This document shows positions 1 to 5,266 of a stretch of 5,266 nt of DNA, one piece after another. Each line of letters opens with the position of its first letter. Within the stretch, counting starts at the first letter, position 1. The position numbers and the translations under genes were made by a program. This stretch comes from an uncultured Clostridia bacterium (GTDB taxonomy: Bacteria > Bacillota > Clostridia > TANB77 > CAG-508): NCBI GenBank assembly GCA_934169535.1, contig CAKPOC010000064.1, forward strand, positions 1 to 5,266. Direction: 5' to 3'. Under the pieces are notes generated by a model that did not search any database, was not told the origin of the DNA, and worked only from the letters and a program-made list of their open reading frames with translations.

Positions 1-568
1 ACTTACACAATTAAGAATTGCAGAAACTGAAAAGTATGCACATGTAACATTCTTCTTTAATGGTGGAGAAGAAAAACAATATCCAGGCGAAGATAGAATT
101 TTAGTTCCATCTCCAAAGGTTGAAACATATGATATGCAACCAGAAATGAGCGCAGAAGAAGTATGTGTAAAAGTTGTAGAAGCTATTAATTCTAAAAAAT
201 ATGATACAATTATTTTAAATTTCGCAAATCCAGATATGGTAGGACATACAGGAAACTTAGAAGCTGCAATAAAAGCAGTTGAAAAGATTGATAATTGTGT
301 TGGAAGAATTGTAGAAGCTGTAAATGCACAAAATGGTGTATTATTAATTACTGCAGACCACGGAAATTGTGAGCAAATGATAGATTACAAAACAGGTGAA
401 CCACATACAGCACATACAACAAACCCAGTACCATTAATACTAGTAGGCCTAGAAAATGCAAAATTAAGAGAAGGAAAACTTGCTGACTTAGCACCAACAA
501 TGTTAGAAATAATGGGATTACCAAAGCCAGAAGAAATGACTGGAGAAAGTATTATAATTAGCAAATAA
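1..568 (+). CDS. gpmI: Cofactor-independent phosphoglycerate mutase, C-terminal part (5' end outside window)
   Basis: This enzyme interconverts 3-phosphoglycerate and 2-phosphoglycerate in cytosolic glycolysis, using two metal ions (Mn2+ in bacilli). The first full codon is at base 2. The frame stays open from the window edge to TAA at 566-568, giving 188 residues of a protein family of about 510, so about 320 residues lie upstream. The ATG at 134 is internal, because conserved family sequence (AETEKYAHVTFFFNGG, then GEDRILVPSPKV) precedes it in frame. Metal-site motifs are present: NPDMVGHTG (Asp and His at fragment residues 78 and 82), TADHGN (Asp-His at 119-120) and PHTAHTTN (His at 135 and 138). 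Lys11 in the AETEKY motif probably matches the substrate-binding Lys of the bacillus enzyme. These ligands are known from the family; their use here is inferred. The missing N-terminal part carries the catalytic Ser and cannot be checked. The gene is probably the last of a glycolytic operon, since a hairpin follows and the next gene is unrelated. Confidence 0.97.
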   Translation, partial: LTQLRIAETEKYAHVTFFFNGGEEKQYPGEDRILVPSPKVETYDMQPEMSAEEVCVKVVEAINSKKYDTIILNFANPDMVGHTGNLEAAIKAVEKIDNCVGRIVEAVNAQNGVLLITADHGNCEQMIDYKTGEPHTAHTTNPVPLILVGLENAKLREGKLADLAPTMLEIMGLPKPEEMTGESIIISK

Positions 569-571
569 ATA

Positions 572-609
572 TTAAGGACAGCAGAAAAATAAAATAGTGC
601 TGTCCTTAA
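572..609 (+). terminator. Hairpin after gpmI; possible weak terminator
   Basis: A perfect 12-bp inverted repeat pairs 572-583 (TTAAGGACAGCA) with 598-609 (TGCTGTCCTTAA) around a 14-base A-rich loop. It begins four bases after the gpmI stop, where an intrinsic terminator would be expected. The stem is stable for this AT-rich DNA, with five G-C pairs in a row of six around GGACAGC. The downstream strand reads ATTAGATTAAG, so there is no proper run of T residues. It may therefore be a leaky terminator, or a 3' stabilising or processing structure that lets transcription continue into the next gene, for which no promoter was recognised. Confidence 0.55.
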
Positions 610-638
610 ATTAGATTAAGAAAATAATTGAGGGAAAG

Positions 639-1235
639 ATGCAATCAAATGTAATAATAGAAAAACTTTATTTAGAAATAAGAAAAAGTATATTTAATAT
701 GATTCCCGAAAAATGTGATGAAGTTTATTTATATTCGACAGTATCAGAGGATAAAGAATCAAACGAAACAGGGGAAATGTTTTTCTTTTACTATCCTAAA
801 GGAATCATACGAAAAAGGCCAATAAATGTGTATGAAATACCAGAAAGATTTAACATAGAAGAAAACGAATTTATGAAGCTTGCAAATAAGCTGTATGAAT
901 TACTAAAACAACTTCGCAAGCAATGTAAAATATACTACAATTTTTTATGGTCTAATATGACAATAAGCATAAAAAATACAGAGTTTAAAGTAGAATATAA
1001 TTGTGATAATTTGGAAAATTCGTTTTATTCAGCAGAAGATAGAAAACTCATTTGGCAATACAAATATTTAGAATACCCAATAGAAAAAATTTCAAAAGAA
1101 AATCAAGAGATACTAGAAAATTATTTAGCAGAAGAAGAAAATGGAATGCACAAAATAATTTCATATGTGGAGAATTTCTATAAAAAAATAGAAAAAAAGG
1201 ACATAATTTATAATACATACCATAGGAAGGAATAA
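639..1235 (+). CDS. YezG/DUF600-family immunity-like protein (orphan)
   Basis: A 198-residue, probably cytosolic protein with no signal peptide or membrane segment. Family features are clear in order: MIP followed by EVYLYSTVSED (residues 21-38), an FFFYYPKG strand (48-55), a YEIPERFNIEENEF stretch (65-78), a helix rich in Leu/Lys (80-95), W104 followed by NMTISI (106-111), and the closing ERK-like block with R135, W139 and YKY (141-143). This is the pattern of the DUF600/YezG family, whose Bacillus member neutralises the LXG-type toxin YeeF. Function here is inferred from the family. The usual family length is about 150 residues, so the Lys/Glu-rich tail after about 150 is an extension. The start ATG follows GAGGG (630-634) with only four bases between. 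No LXG, EndoU or nuclease toxin gene lies nearby: upstream is gpmI, downstream a GH18 enzyme eight bases away, suggesting co-transcription with the latter. It could be an orphan immunity gene or a repurposed member. Confidence 0.85.
   Translation: MQSNVIIEKLYLEIRKSIFNMIPEKCDEVYLYSTVSEDKESNETGEMFFFYYPKGIIRKRPINVYEIPERFNIEENEFMKLANKLYELLKQLRKQCKIYYNFLWSNMTISIKNTEFKVEYNCDNLENSFYSAEDRKLIWQYKYLEYPIEKISKENQEILENYLAEEENGMHKIISYVENFYKKIEKKDIIYNTYHRKE
1224..1230 (+). promoter_or_regulatory. Ribosome binding site of the GH18 gene, long spacing
   Basis: AGGAAGG lies within the last codons of the preceding gene and is 13 bases from the ATG at 1244, longer than the usual 5-9. No closer purine-rich match and no better in-frame start were seen, so this is the likely site, possibly helped by translational coupling across the 8-base gap. 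Confidence 0.6.
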
Positions 1236-1243
1236 CCGAAAAA

Positions 1244-2923
1244 ATGAACAAAGTAAAAAAGAAAAAACTATATATATATAAATTTTTTGTTGTAGCAATT
1301 TTATTACTCATTGCAGTATTTATATTAAAAATAGCGCCTAATTATACTAGAGATAAAATAACAGGCAAAACCAATTTAGTAATTAATAATAATAAAATAA
1401 CAAATCTAAAAAATGATGTTTTAATAGATGATGGAGTTATATATATATCTACAAAAGACATTGCAAACTTTTTTGATGGAAATATTTATTATGATAATAA
1501 TTATGACCAAATTATAACAACATCAAATACAAAGGTTGCTACAATGAAAGCAAATCAAAATAAAGTAATTATAAATGATGTTGAATTTTCACTTGTGGCA
1601 GGAGTAAAAAGTATAGATAACCAATTTTATTTGCCATTTTCAGAAATAGCAAAAGCAGTATATAATGTAGAAACAAAATATATAGAAAAAAGTAATACAG
1701 TAGTAATAGTTTCACTAGATAGAAAATTAACTTATGGAAATAGTAGCAAAAACAATAAAGTAAAGGGAAGCCCAACAATTTTTTCAAAAACTGTTGATAA
1801 AATAGGCAAAGGAGATACTGTAACAATTGCAAGCACAACGGAAAAACTTCCGGATGGATGGAGCAAAATAACAACAGAAAATGGAAAAATAGGATATGTT
1901 AAAGAAAATACAATTGTAAACACACAAGTAAAAAGGGAAAATTTAGAGGAAATAAAACAAATAGAGGGCAAGGTTAGCCTAGTTTGGGATTATTTTTCAG
2001 TTTATGGTTCTGCGCCACAAAGGACAGGCTCTATTAGAGGTATAAATGTTGTGTCACCAACTTTCTTTTCACTAAAAAAAGGTGGAAATGGTGCGATTGT
2101 TGCAAATGTTGGAACAGAAGGAATAAATTATATAAATTGGGCACATAGCAATGGATACAAAGTATGGGCAATGGTATCAAACGATTCAATGAAAGATGAT
2201 GCATCTGTAATTTTAAGTGATTATAAATTAAGAAATGGCTTAATAAATAACATATTAAATGTTGCAGAAACTTACAATTTAGACGGAATAAACATTGATT
2301 TTGAAAATTTAAATTTAGAAGACAAAGACAATTTTTCAAGATTTATAATAGAACTTTCGCCAAGATTAAGAGATTTAGGCAAAGTTTTATCTGTTGATGT
2401 TACAGCACCAGATGGATCTGAAAACTGGTCTTTATGCTATGACAGAAATATTATAGGCAAAGTTGCAGATTATATAGTTTTTATGGCGTATGACCAACAT
2501 GGAGTTTCATCAAAAGAAGCGGGAACAGTAGCAGGTTATAATTGGGATGAAGCAAATATTAAAAAGTTTATCGAACGAGAAGAAATAGACTCTACAAAAA
2601 TTGTTTTAGGAATTCCATTTTATACAAGAATATGGAGTGAAGAAAATGGAACTCTAAAATCTTCTACAATAGACATGAACAACATAGAAAAGACAATTCC
2701 AAGTGATGCAGCAAAAGTATGGGATGATGACTTAAAGCAGTACTATGTAGAATATACAAAAGACCAAAAGAAATATAAAATTTGGGTAGAAGATGAAAAA
2801 TCAATAGAAAATAAATTAGATTTAGTAGAAAAATATAATTTAGCAGGAGCTGCATACTGGGAAAAAGATAGAGAAACAGAAGCTGTATGGAATATAATTT
2901 CACAAAAATTGAATATAAAGTAA
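1244..2923 (+). CDS. Membrane-anchored GH18 glycoside hydrolase with amine-oxidase-N-like and SH3 domains
   Basis: A 559-residue cell-envelope enzyme, probably acting on peptidoglycan or another amino-sugar polymer outside the membrane. A Lys-rich start (residues 3-8) precedes one hydrophobic segment (about 13-31) with no clear cleavage site or lipobox, so it is read as a signal anchor. Residues about 44-160 form a copper-amine-oxidase-N-like module (VINNNKIT, then ISTKDIANFF and LPFSEIAKAV). Residues about 173-226 fit a bacterial SH3 domain (GDTVTI, GWSKIT, GKIGYVKE). The GH18 barrel covers about 244-556: the active-site strand is DGINIDFEN with Glu354 as expected acid/base, followed by MAYDQH (414-419), GIPFYTRIW (456-464) and AAYWEKDRE (536-544). 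The motif has Asn350 where chitinases carry the middle Asp of DxxDxDxE; Asn there is, to my knowledge, seen in the YaaH/SleL-like peptidoglycan group. It has no LysM repeats, unlike those spore enzymes, so a vegetative wall role is more likely. Substrate is inferred, not shown. Confidence 0.93.
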   Translation: MNKVKKKKLYIYKFFVVAILLLIAVFILKIAPNYTRDKITGKTNLVINNNKITNLKNDVLIDDGVIYISTKDIANFFDGNIYYDNNYDQIITTSNTKVATMKANQNKVIINDVEFSLVAGVKSIDNQFYLPFSEIAKAVYNVETKYIEKSNTVVIVSLDRKLTYGNSSKNNKVKGSPTIFSKTVDKIGKGDTVTIASTTEKLPDGWSKITTENGKIGYVKENTIVNTQVKRENLEEIKQIEGKVSLVWDYFSVYGSAPQRTGSIRGINVVSPTFFSLKKGGNGAIVANVGTEGINYINWAHSNGYKVWAMVSNDSMKDDASVILSDYKLRNGLINNILNVAETYNLDGINIDFENLNLEDKDNFSRFIIELSPRLRDLGKVLSVDVTAPDGSENWSLCYDRNIIGKVADYIVFMAYDQHGVSSKEAGTVAGYNWDEANIKKFIEREEIDSTKIVLGIPFYTRIWSEENGTLKSSTIDMNNIEKTIPSDAAKVWDDDLKQYYVEYTKDQKKYKIWVEDEKSIENKLDLVEKYNLAGAAYWEKDRETEAVWNIISQKLNIK

Positions 2924-2928
2924 TTTTG

Positions 2929-2934
2929 TATAAT
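2929..2934 (+). promoter_or_regulatory. Perfect TATAAT just before the start of the unknown gene; possible -10 box
   Basis: TATAAT ends 10 bases before the ATG at 2945. If used, transcription would start near 2941 and leave an almost leaderless mRNA. The -35 region is poor: at a 17-base spacing the hexamer is AAATTG, while TTGAAT at 2909-2914 sits only 14 bases away. In DNA this rich in A and T a chance match is quite possible. Confidence 0.25.
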
Positions 2935-2944
2935 ATATTTTAAT

Positions 2945-3673
2945 ATGGAATTTATAGATATAGAAACAAAAAGGTGTATCTTTTTTAGAAAAAAGAGCGC
3001 CTTTAAACAACTAAAGAAAATAGAAAAAAGAATAAGAAATAAAAATGTAGTTTTGTCAAAAGAAATAAAAGAAGAATTTCACAAATTAGATGAAAAACAA
3101 CAAAGCAAGCTAACATATTTGAAGCAATTAATTACTTTCTTTGAAATAAATAAAACTATATATACTGATTACATAGAAGATATTATAAAAAAAGTAATAG
3201 AAAAAGAAGGAAGCGTTCCAGAGGAGCAAACTATATATTTTTTAGGAAAAGAAGCAAATTCTAAGTTAAAAAACATAATAAATAACTTAAAAGAAAAACA
3301 TAAAACAATAAATATTGTAACAAGCAAAATTGCCGAATTTTCAAAATTAGAAGATGAAGATGTAATTATTTTAAATAATAAAAGAAAAAGCCTAAAAAGG
3401 GCAAAATTTGTTGTAAATATGGACTTTAACGAAGAAGATCTCCAAGCTTTTTCGTTAAATAGAAAAGCTATAATACTAAATGTAAGCAAAGAAAATATAA
3501 AAGATTTACCAGGCTTTGATGGAATAATTATAAATAATATAATTTTAACTGACAAAAATAAATTCTTACTTCAAGATATATATGCAGTAGATAAAAATTA
3601 TGGAGAAAAGGTAAAAAAAGCGATTGAACAAAATGAGTTTTATTTTGTTGGAAATAATGGACAGATAACATAA
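2945..3673 (+). CDS. Unrecognised protein with Rossmann-like C-terminal half
   Basis: I do not recognise this 242-residue protein. It has no signal peptide or membrane helix and should be cytosolic. The first 95 residues are mainly helical and highly charged (Lys/Glu-rich, about 19-90). The remainder alternates predicted strands and helices: TIYFLG (96-101), helix 104-118, INIVTS (122-127), DVIILN (139-144), KFVVNMDF (154-161), AIILNVS (175-181) and GIIINNI (193-199). This is the rhythm of a Rossmann-like or nucleotide-binding fold, but no glycine-rich GxGxxG loop is visible (only FLGKEA), so a cofactor is not supported. The ATG at 2945 has no Shine-Dalgarno sequence within 20 bases and the next Met is residue 159, so this start is the best available but uncertain. 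The gene lies 21 bases after the GH18 stop and in the same reading frame. Coding is supported by length, absence of overlap and ordinary composition. Confidence 0.75.
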   Translation: MEFIDIETKRCIFFRKKSAFKQLKKIEKRIRNKNVVLSKEIKEEFHKLDEKQQSKLTYLKQLITFFEINKTIYTDYIEDIIKKVIEKEGSVPEEQTIYFLGKEANSKLKNIINNLKEKHKTINIVTSKIAEFSKLEDEDVIILNNKRKSLKRAKFVVNMDFNEEDLQAFSLNRKAIILNVSKENIKDLPGFDGIIINNIILTDKNKFLLQDIYAVDKNYGEKVKKAIEQNEFYFVGNNGQIT

Positions 3674-3679
3674 AAATAC

Positions 3680-3708
3680 TTGACAAAGTAATAAAAAAAA
3701 TGTATATT
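3680..3708 (+). promoter_or_regulatory. SigA-type promoter for greA
   Basis: A consensus -35 box TTGACA (3680-3685) and a TATATT -10 box (3703-3708) are separated by exactly 17 bases. The -35 starts seven bases after the stop of the preceding gene. Expected transcription start is near 3715, giving a leader of about 30 bases. No operator or riboswitch structure fits in that leader, which suggests constitutive expression. Confidence 0.85.
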
Positions 3709-3730
3709 AATTTAATGTAATATTAAGCAC

Positions 3731-3737
3731 AGGGAGG
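3731..3737 (+). promoter_or_regulatory. Ribosome binding site of greA
   Basis: AGGGAGG lies eight bases before the ATG at 3746 and decides that start. A second ATG at 3739 is in another frame and too close to the site to be used. Confidence 0.85.
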
Positions 3738-3745
3738 AATGGCTT

Positions 3746-4222
3746 ATGGAAGAAAAAGGAATACTTATATCACAAGAAGGATTTGAAAAATTAGAGAAAG
3801 AACTAGATTATTTAAGAACTGTAAAAAGAGCAGAAATAGCAGAAAAAATAAAAGTAGCTTTAGGATTTGGAGATTTATCAGAAAATTCAGAATATGATGA
3901 AGCAAAAAATGCACAAGCTGAAAATGAAGGAAAAATTGCAGAACTAGAAAATAAGATCAGATATGCTCAAATAATAGATGAATCAGAAATTGATACAAAA
4001 ACAGTACAAGTAGGAAATATTGTACAATTACATGATATGGACTTTGATGAAGATGTAACATACACAATAGTAGGTCCTACAGAAGTAAACTTAGACGAAA
4101 ATAAAATATCTAATGAATCACCAATAGGTGCAGCTCTTTTAGGAAAGAAAAAGAATGATGTAGTTGAAATTAAAGTACCAGTAGGAATTGTAAAATACAA
4201 AATTCTTTCAATAAAAAAATAA
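3746..4222 (+). CDS. greA: Transcription elongation factor GreA
   Basis: GreA enters the secondary channel of RNA polymerase and stimulates cleavage of the nascent transcript in backtracked complexes, freeing arrested or paused polymerase. The 158-residue length is that of the family. The N-terminal antiparallel coiled coil spans about residues 9-78, with the tip motif GDLSENSEYDEAKNAQ; Asp43 and Glu46 correspond to the acidic pair that coordinates Mg2+ at the polymerase active site. The C-terminal FKBP-like domain (about 84-158) contains VQVGNIVQL and SPIGAALLGKKKNDVVEIKVP, both typical. The gene has its own strong promoter and ribosome site and is followed 39 bases later by a membrane protein gene, without a terminator between. 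Usual neighbours such as lysS are not seen on the upstream side. No missing residue or disruption is visible. Confidence 0.98.
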   Translation: MEEKGILISQEGFEKLEKELDYLRTVKRAEIAEKIKVALGFGDLSENSEYDEAKNAQAENEGKIAELENKIRYAQIIDESEIDTKTVQVGNIVQLHDMDFDEDVTYTIVGPTEVNLDENKISNESPIGAALLGKKKNDVVEIKVPVGIVKYKILSIKK

Positions 4223-4246
4223 TATAAAATATTATTAATTATAATT

Positions 4247-4253
4247 AAGGAGG
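4247..4253 (+). promoter_or_regulatory. Ribosome binding site of the DUF308-like gene
   Basis: AAGGAGG lies eight bases before the ATG at 4262, close to the ideal site and spacing, and fixes that start. Confidence 0.85.
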
Positions 4254-4261
4254 AAAACCAA

Positions 4262-4795
4262 ATGAAGGATTTATTAAAAAGGACAGGCTGGTCAAATATT
4301 TTAGTATCTTTAATATTCGCAATATTAGGAATTATACTAATAGCACAGCCAGATGCAGCAGTGAAAGTTGTAACAACAACACTAGGACTAAGTTTTATAA
4401 TTGTAGGGGCAATTAAAATTGTAGAATATTTTTCTACAAAAGTAGACAATGACTTAGTTAATTATGATTTAATTTATGGAATAATTGCGGTTGTAATAGG
4501 CTTAATAACTATGATTTATAGCAATGCAGTTGAATTTATGTTTAGAATAATGCTAGGAATTTGGATTATGTACTCAGGTGCAATAAGACTATCTTTAGCA
4601 ATAAAATTAAAAAAGATAAATTCACCAGCATGGGGATATGCTTTTGCAATAGCTATAATAATAATATTAGGTGGTATAATAGTAACATTTGCTAAAGACG
4701 CAGTAGTAGTTGCAATAGGAATAATAACATTGGTTTATTCAATTCTTGATTTAATAGAAGGAATAATATTTTTACAAAATGTAAATAAAATATAA
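4262..4795 (+). CDS. DUF308/HdeD-family integral membrane protein
   Basis: A 177-residue inner-membrane protein with six predicted helices at about residues 12-29, 35-56, 69-86, 91-112, 123-141 and 146-170, in three helix pairs. Small connecting loops and repeated Gly/Ile-rich stretches (FAILGIILIAQPDAA, YGIIAVVIGLITMIYS, LGGIIVTFAKDAVVV) fit the DUF308 repeat of HdeD-like proteins: each pair ends its first helix with a GI.. or GL.. run and is followed by an extracytoplasmic-looking turn. Escherichia coli HdeD is linked to acid resistance, but the biochemical activity of the family is not established, so no function is assigned. No signal peptide beyond the first helix and no catalytic residues are visible. 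The gene is probably co-transcribed with greA and its unit ends at the terminator eight bases after the stop. The functional link to GreA is unclear and may be chance. Confidence 0.85.
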   Translation: MKDLLKRTGWSNILVSLIFAILGIILIAQPDAAVKVVTTTLGLSFIIVGAIKIVEYFSTKVDNDLVNYDLIYGIIAVVIGLITMIYSNAVEFMFRIMLGIWIMYSGAIRLSLAIKLKKINSPAWGYAFAIAIIIILGGIIVTFAKDAVVVAIGIITLVYSILDLIEGIIFLQNVNKI

Positions 4796-4802
4796 ATAAA
4801 TT

Positions 4803-4831
4803 AAGGGGTGAGTTATAGTCCACCTCTTTTT
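4803..4831 (+). terminator. Intrinsic terminator of the greA unit
   Basis: An 8-bp stem pairs AAGGGGTG (4803-4810) with CACCTCTT (4821-4828), including one G-T pair, around a 10-base loop. The right arm runs into five T residues (4827-4831) followed by ATATT. Position right after the last stop of the unit and the start of a new promoter downstream both support it. Confidence 0.88.
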
Positions 4832-4906
4832 ATATTGCTAACATGACAGCAAACGACATTTTCCAACAATTGTAATAAAATTAAAAGAAAATTTTAAGAA
4901 AAACTA

Positions 4907-4935
4907 TTGAAAAAATAAAATAGTTAATATACAAT
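4907..4935 (+). promoter_or_regulatory. SigA-type promoter for the prepilin-like gene
   Basis: TTGAAA (4907-4912) and TACAAT (4930-4935) are 17 bases apart. The expected start is near 4942, leaving a leader of about 26 bases before the ATG at 4968. The 75 bases between the previous terminator and this promoter (4832-4906) show only short A/T-rich repeats and no gene. Confidence 0.8.
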
Positions 4936-4954
4936 ATTATCAAAATAGATGCAA

Positions 4955-4961
4955 AAGGAGA
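4955..4961 (+). promoter_or_regulatory. Ribosome binding site of the prepilin-like gene
   Basis: AAGGAGA lies six bases before the ATG at 4968 and fixes the start of this partial gene. Confidence 0.85.
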
Positions 4962-4967
4962 GAAAAA

Positions 4968-5266
4968 ATGAAAAAACAAAAGCTAAATAATAAGGGTATT
5001 ACACTAGTTGCGCTTGTAGTTACAATCGTGGTGTTATTAATACTAGCAGGCGTTTCAATAAATTTAGTAGTAGGCGATAATGGAATAATAACACAGGCAA
5101 GAAAAGCAAGAGAAGAAACAAACTCAAAGGTTCAAGAAGAACTTGCCAATATGAGCGATTTGGAAGTACAACTTGCCATAACAACAGATGAGTACAAAGA
5201 CGGAGTAAATGCTCCAAATTTAAAAACAGGAATGACACCAATAAACTTTAAAGTAGGAGCAAGTGG
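4968..5266 (+). CDS. Prepilin-like secreted or surface protein, N-terminal part (3' end outside window)
   Basis: The frame is open from ATG 4968 to the window edge, giving 99 full codons and no stop. A short basic leader (MKKQKLNNKG) is followed by a hydrophobic stretch of about 20 residues starting ITLVALVVTIVVLL, then LAGVSINLVVGDNGI and a charged helix (about 43-66: QARKAREE, VQEELANM). This is the class III, type IV prepilin-like N terminus; prepilin peptidase would be expected to cut after Gly10. It resembles a leader found on many clostridial surface proteins. Mature residue 5 is Ala, not the Glu normal in major pilins, and residue 1 is Ile rather than Phe. After residue 85 the sequence TGMTPINFKVGASG suggests the start of a larger extracellular domain. 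No pilus assembly genes are in view, so whether it enters a pilus, a pseudopilus or just stays membrane-anchored is unknown. It has its own promoter. Confidence 0.85.
   Translation, partial: MKKQKLNNKGITLVALVVTIVVLLILAGVSINLVVGDNGIITQARKAREETNSKVQEELANMSDLEVQLAITTDEYKDGVNAPNLKTGMTPINFKVGAS

Noticed and set aside
134..568. A gene starting at ATG 134
   Set aside because: Conserved phosphoglycerate mutase sequence continues in frame back to base 2, so this ATG is internal to a gene cut by the window edge.
1..568. gpmI as a truncated pseudogene
   Set aside because: The frame is intact to the window border and all C-terminal metal-site motifs are kept; the loss of the N-terminal part is only the window edge.
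2909..2934. TTGAAT plus TATAAT as a full promoter before the unknown gene
   Set aside because: The spacing is only 14 bases, too short for normal SigA recognition, so only the -10-like box is reported, with low confidence.
4218..4236. Perfect 8-bp A/T-only inverted repeat (AATAATAT, three-base loop, ATATTATT) at the greA stop
   Set aside because: It has no G-C pairs and no T-run after it, so it is too weak for a terminator; such palindromes are expected by chance in this composition.
4832..4906. Possible small RNA or operator between the greA-unit terminator and the next promoter
   Set aside because: Only short imperfect repeats (GCT-AACATGAC-AGC, ACAATTGT, AAAATT/AATTTT) are present, with no promoter or terminator of their own.
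1048..5241. Minus-strand open frames, for example at 1048-1311, 3169-3555 and 3967-4449
   Set aside because: All lie opposite well-supported plus-strand genes, are rich in Phe, Leu and Ile as expected from AT-rich antisense sequence, and show no recognisable domain or convincing start site.
1..5266. CRISPR array, tRNA or rRNA gene, insertion sequence or attachment site
   Set aside because: No spaced direct repeats, cloverleaf-like sequence, rRNA motifs, transposase frames or terminal inverted repeats were seen on either strand.

Overview
The window is a strongly AT-rich, all-plus-strand stretch (roughly 30% GC by eye) that looks like the chromosome of an anaerobic Firmicute of class Clostridia, probably a low-GC gut lineage. 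The evidence is the bacillus-type cofactor-independent phosphoglycerate mutase, the purine-rich Shine-Dalgarno sites, a YezG-type immunity protein, a cell-wall GH18 enzyme with an amine-oxidase-N-like and an SH3 module, and a clostridial prepilin-like leader of the KGITLVALVV type. All six visible stop codons are TAA, and Trp is encoded by TGG, so there is no sign of recoding. The species is not identifiable from the sequence alone.

Layout. Bases 1-568 are the 3' end of gpmI (glycolysis), cut by the window edge and followed by a perfect 12-bp hairpin at 572-609. Bases 639-1235 encode a YezG/DUF600-family immunity-like protein with no toxin beside it. Eight bases later, 1244-2923 encodes a membrane-anchored GH18 glycosidase. 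Twenty-one bases further on, 2945-3673 encodes an unrecognised protein with an alternating beta/alpha C-terminal half and no Shine-Dalgarno site. A good SigA-type promoter at 3680-3708 then begins a second unit: greA (3746-4222) and a six-helix DUF308/HdeD-like membrane protein (4262-4795), closed by an intrinsic terminator at 4803-4831. A third unit has its own promoter at 4907-4935 and starts a prepilin-like surface or secreted protein at 4968 that runs off the end of the window.

How the genes relate. There are three or four transcription units with housekeeping ends (gpmI, greA) and accessory, envelope-related genes between and after them. The YezG-like, GH18 and unknown genes are closely packed and probably share a transcript. 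No promoter was recognised upstream of the YezG-like gene, so that transcript may come from read-through past the gpmI hairpin. No complete new defence or mobile system is visible. The most unusual items are the orphan immunity gene, the unrecognised protein with its leader-poor start, and the prepilin-like protein lacking the usual Glu5.
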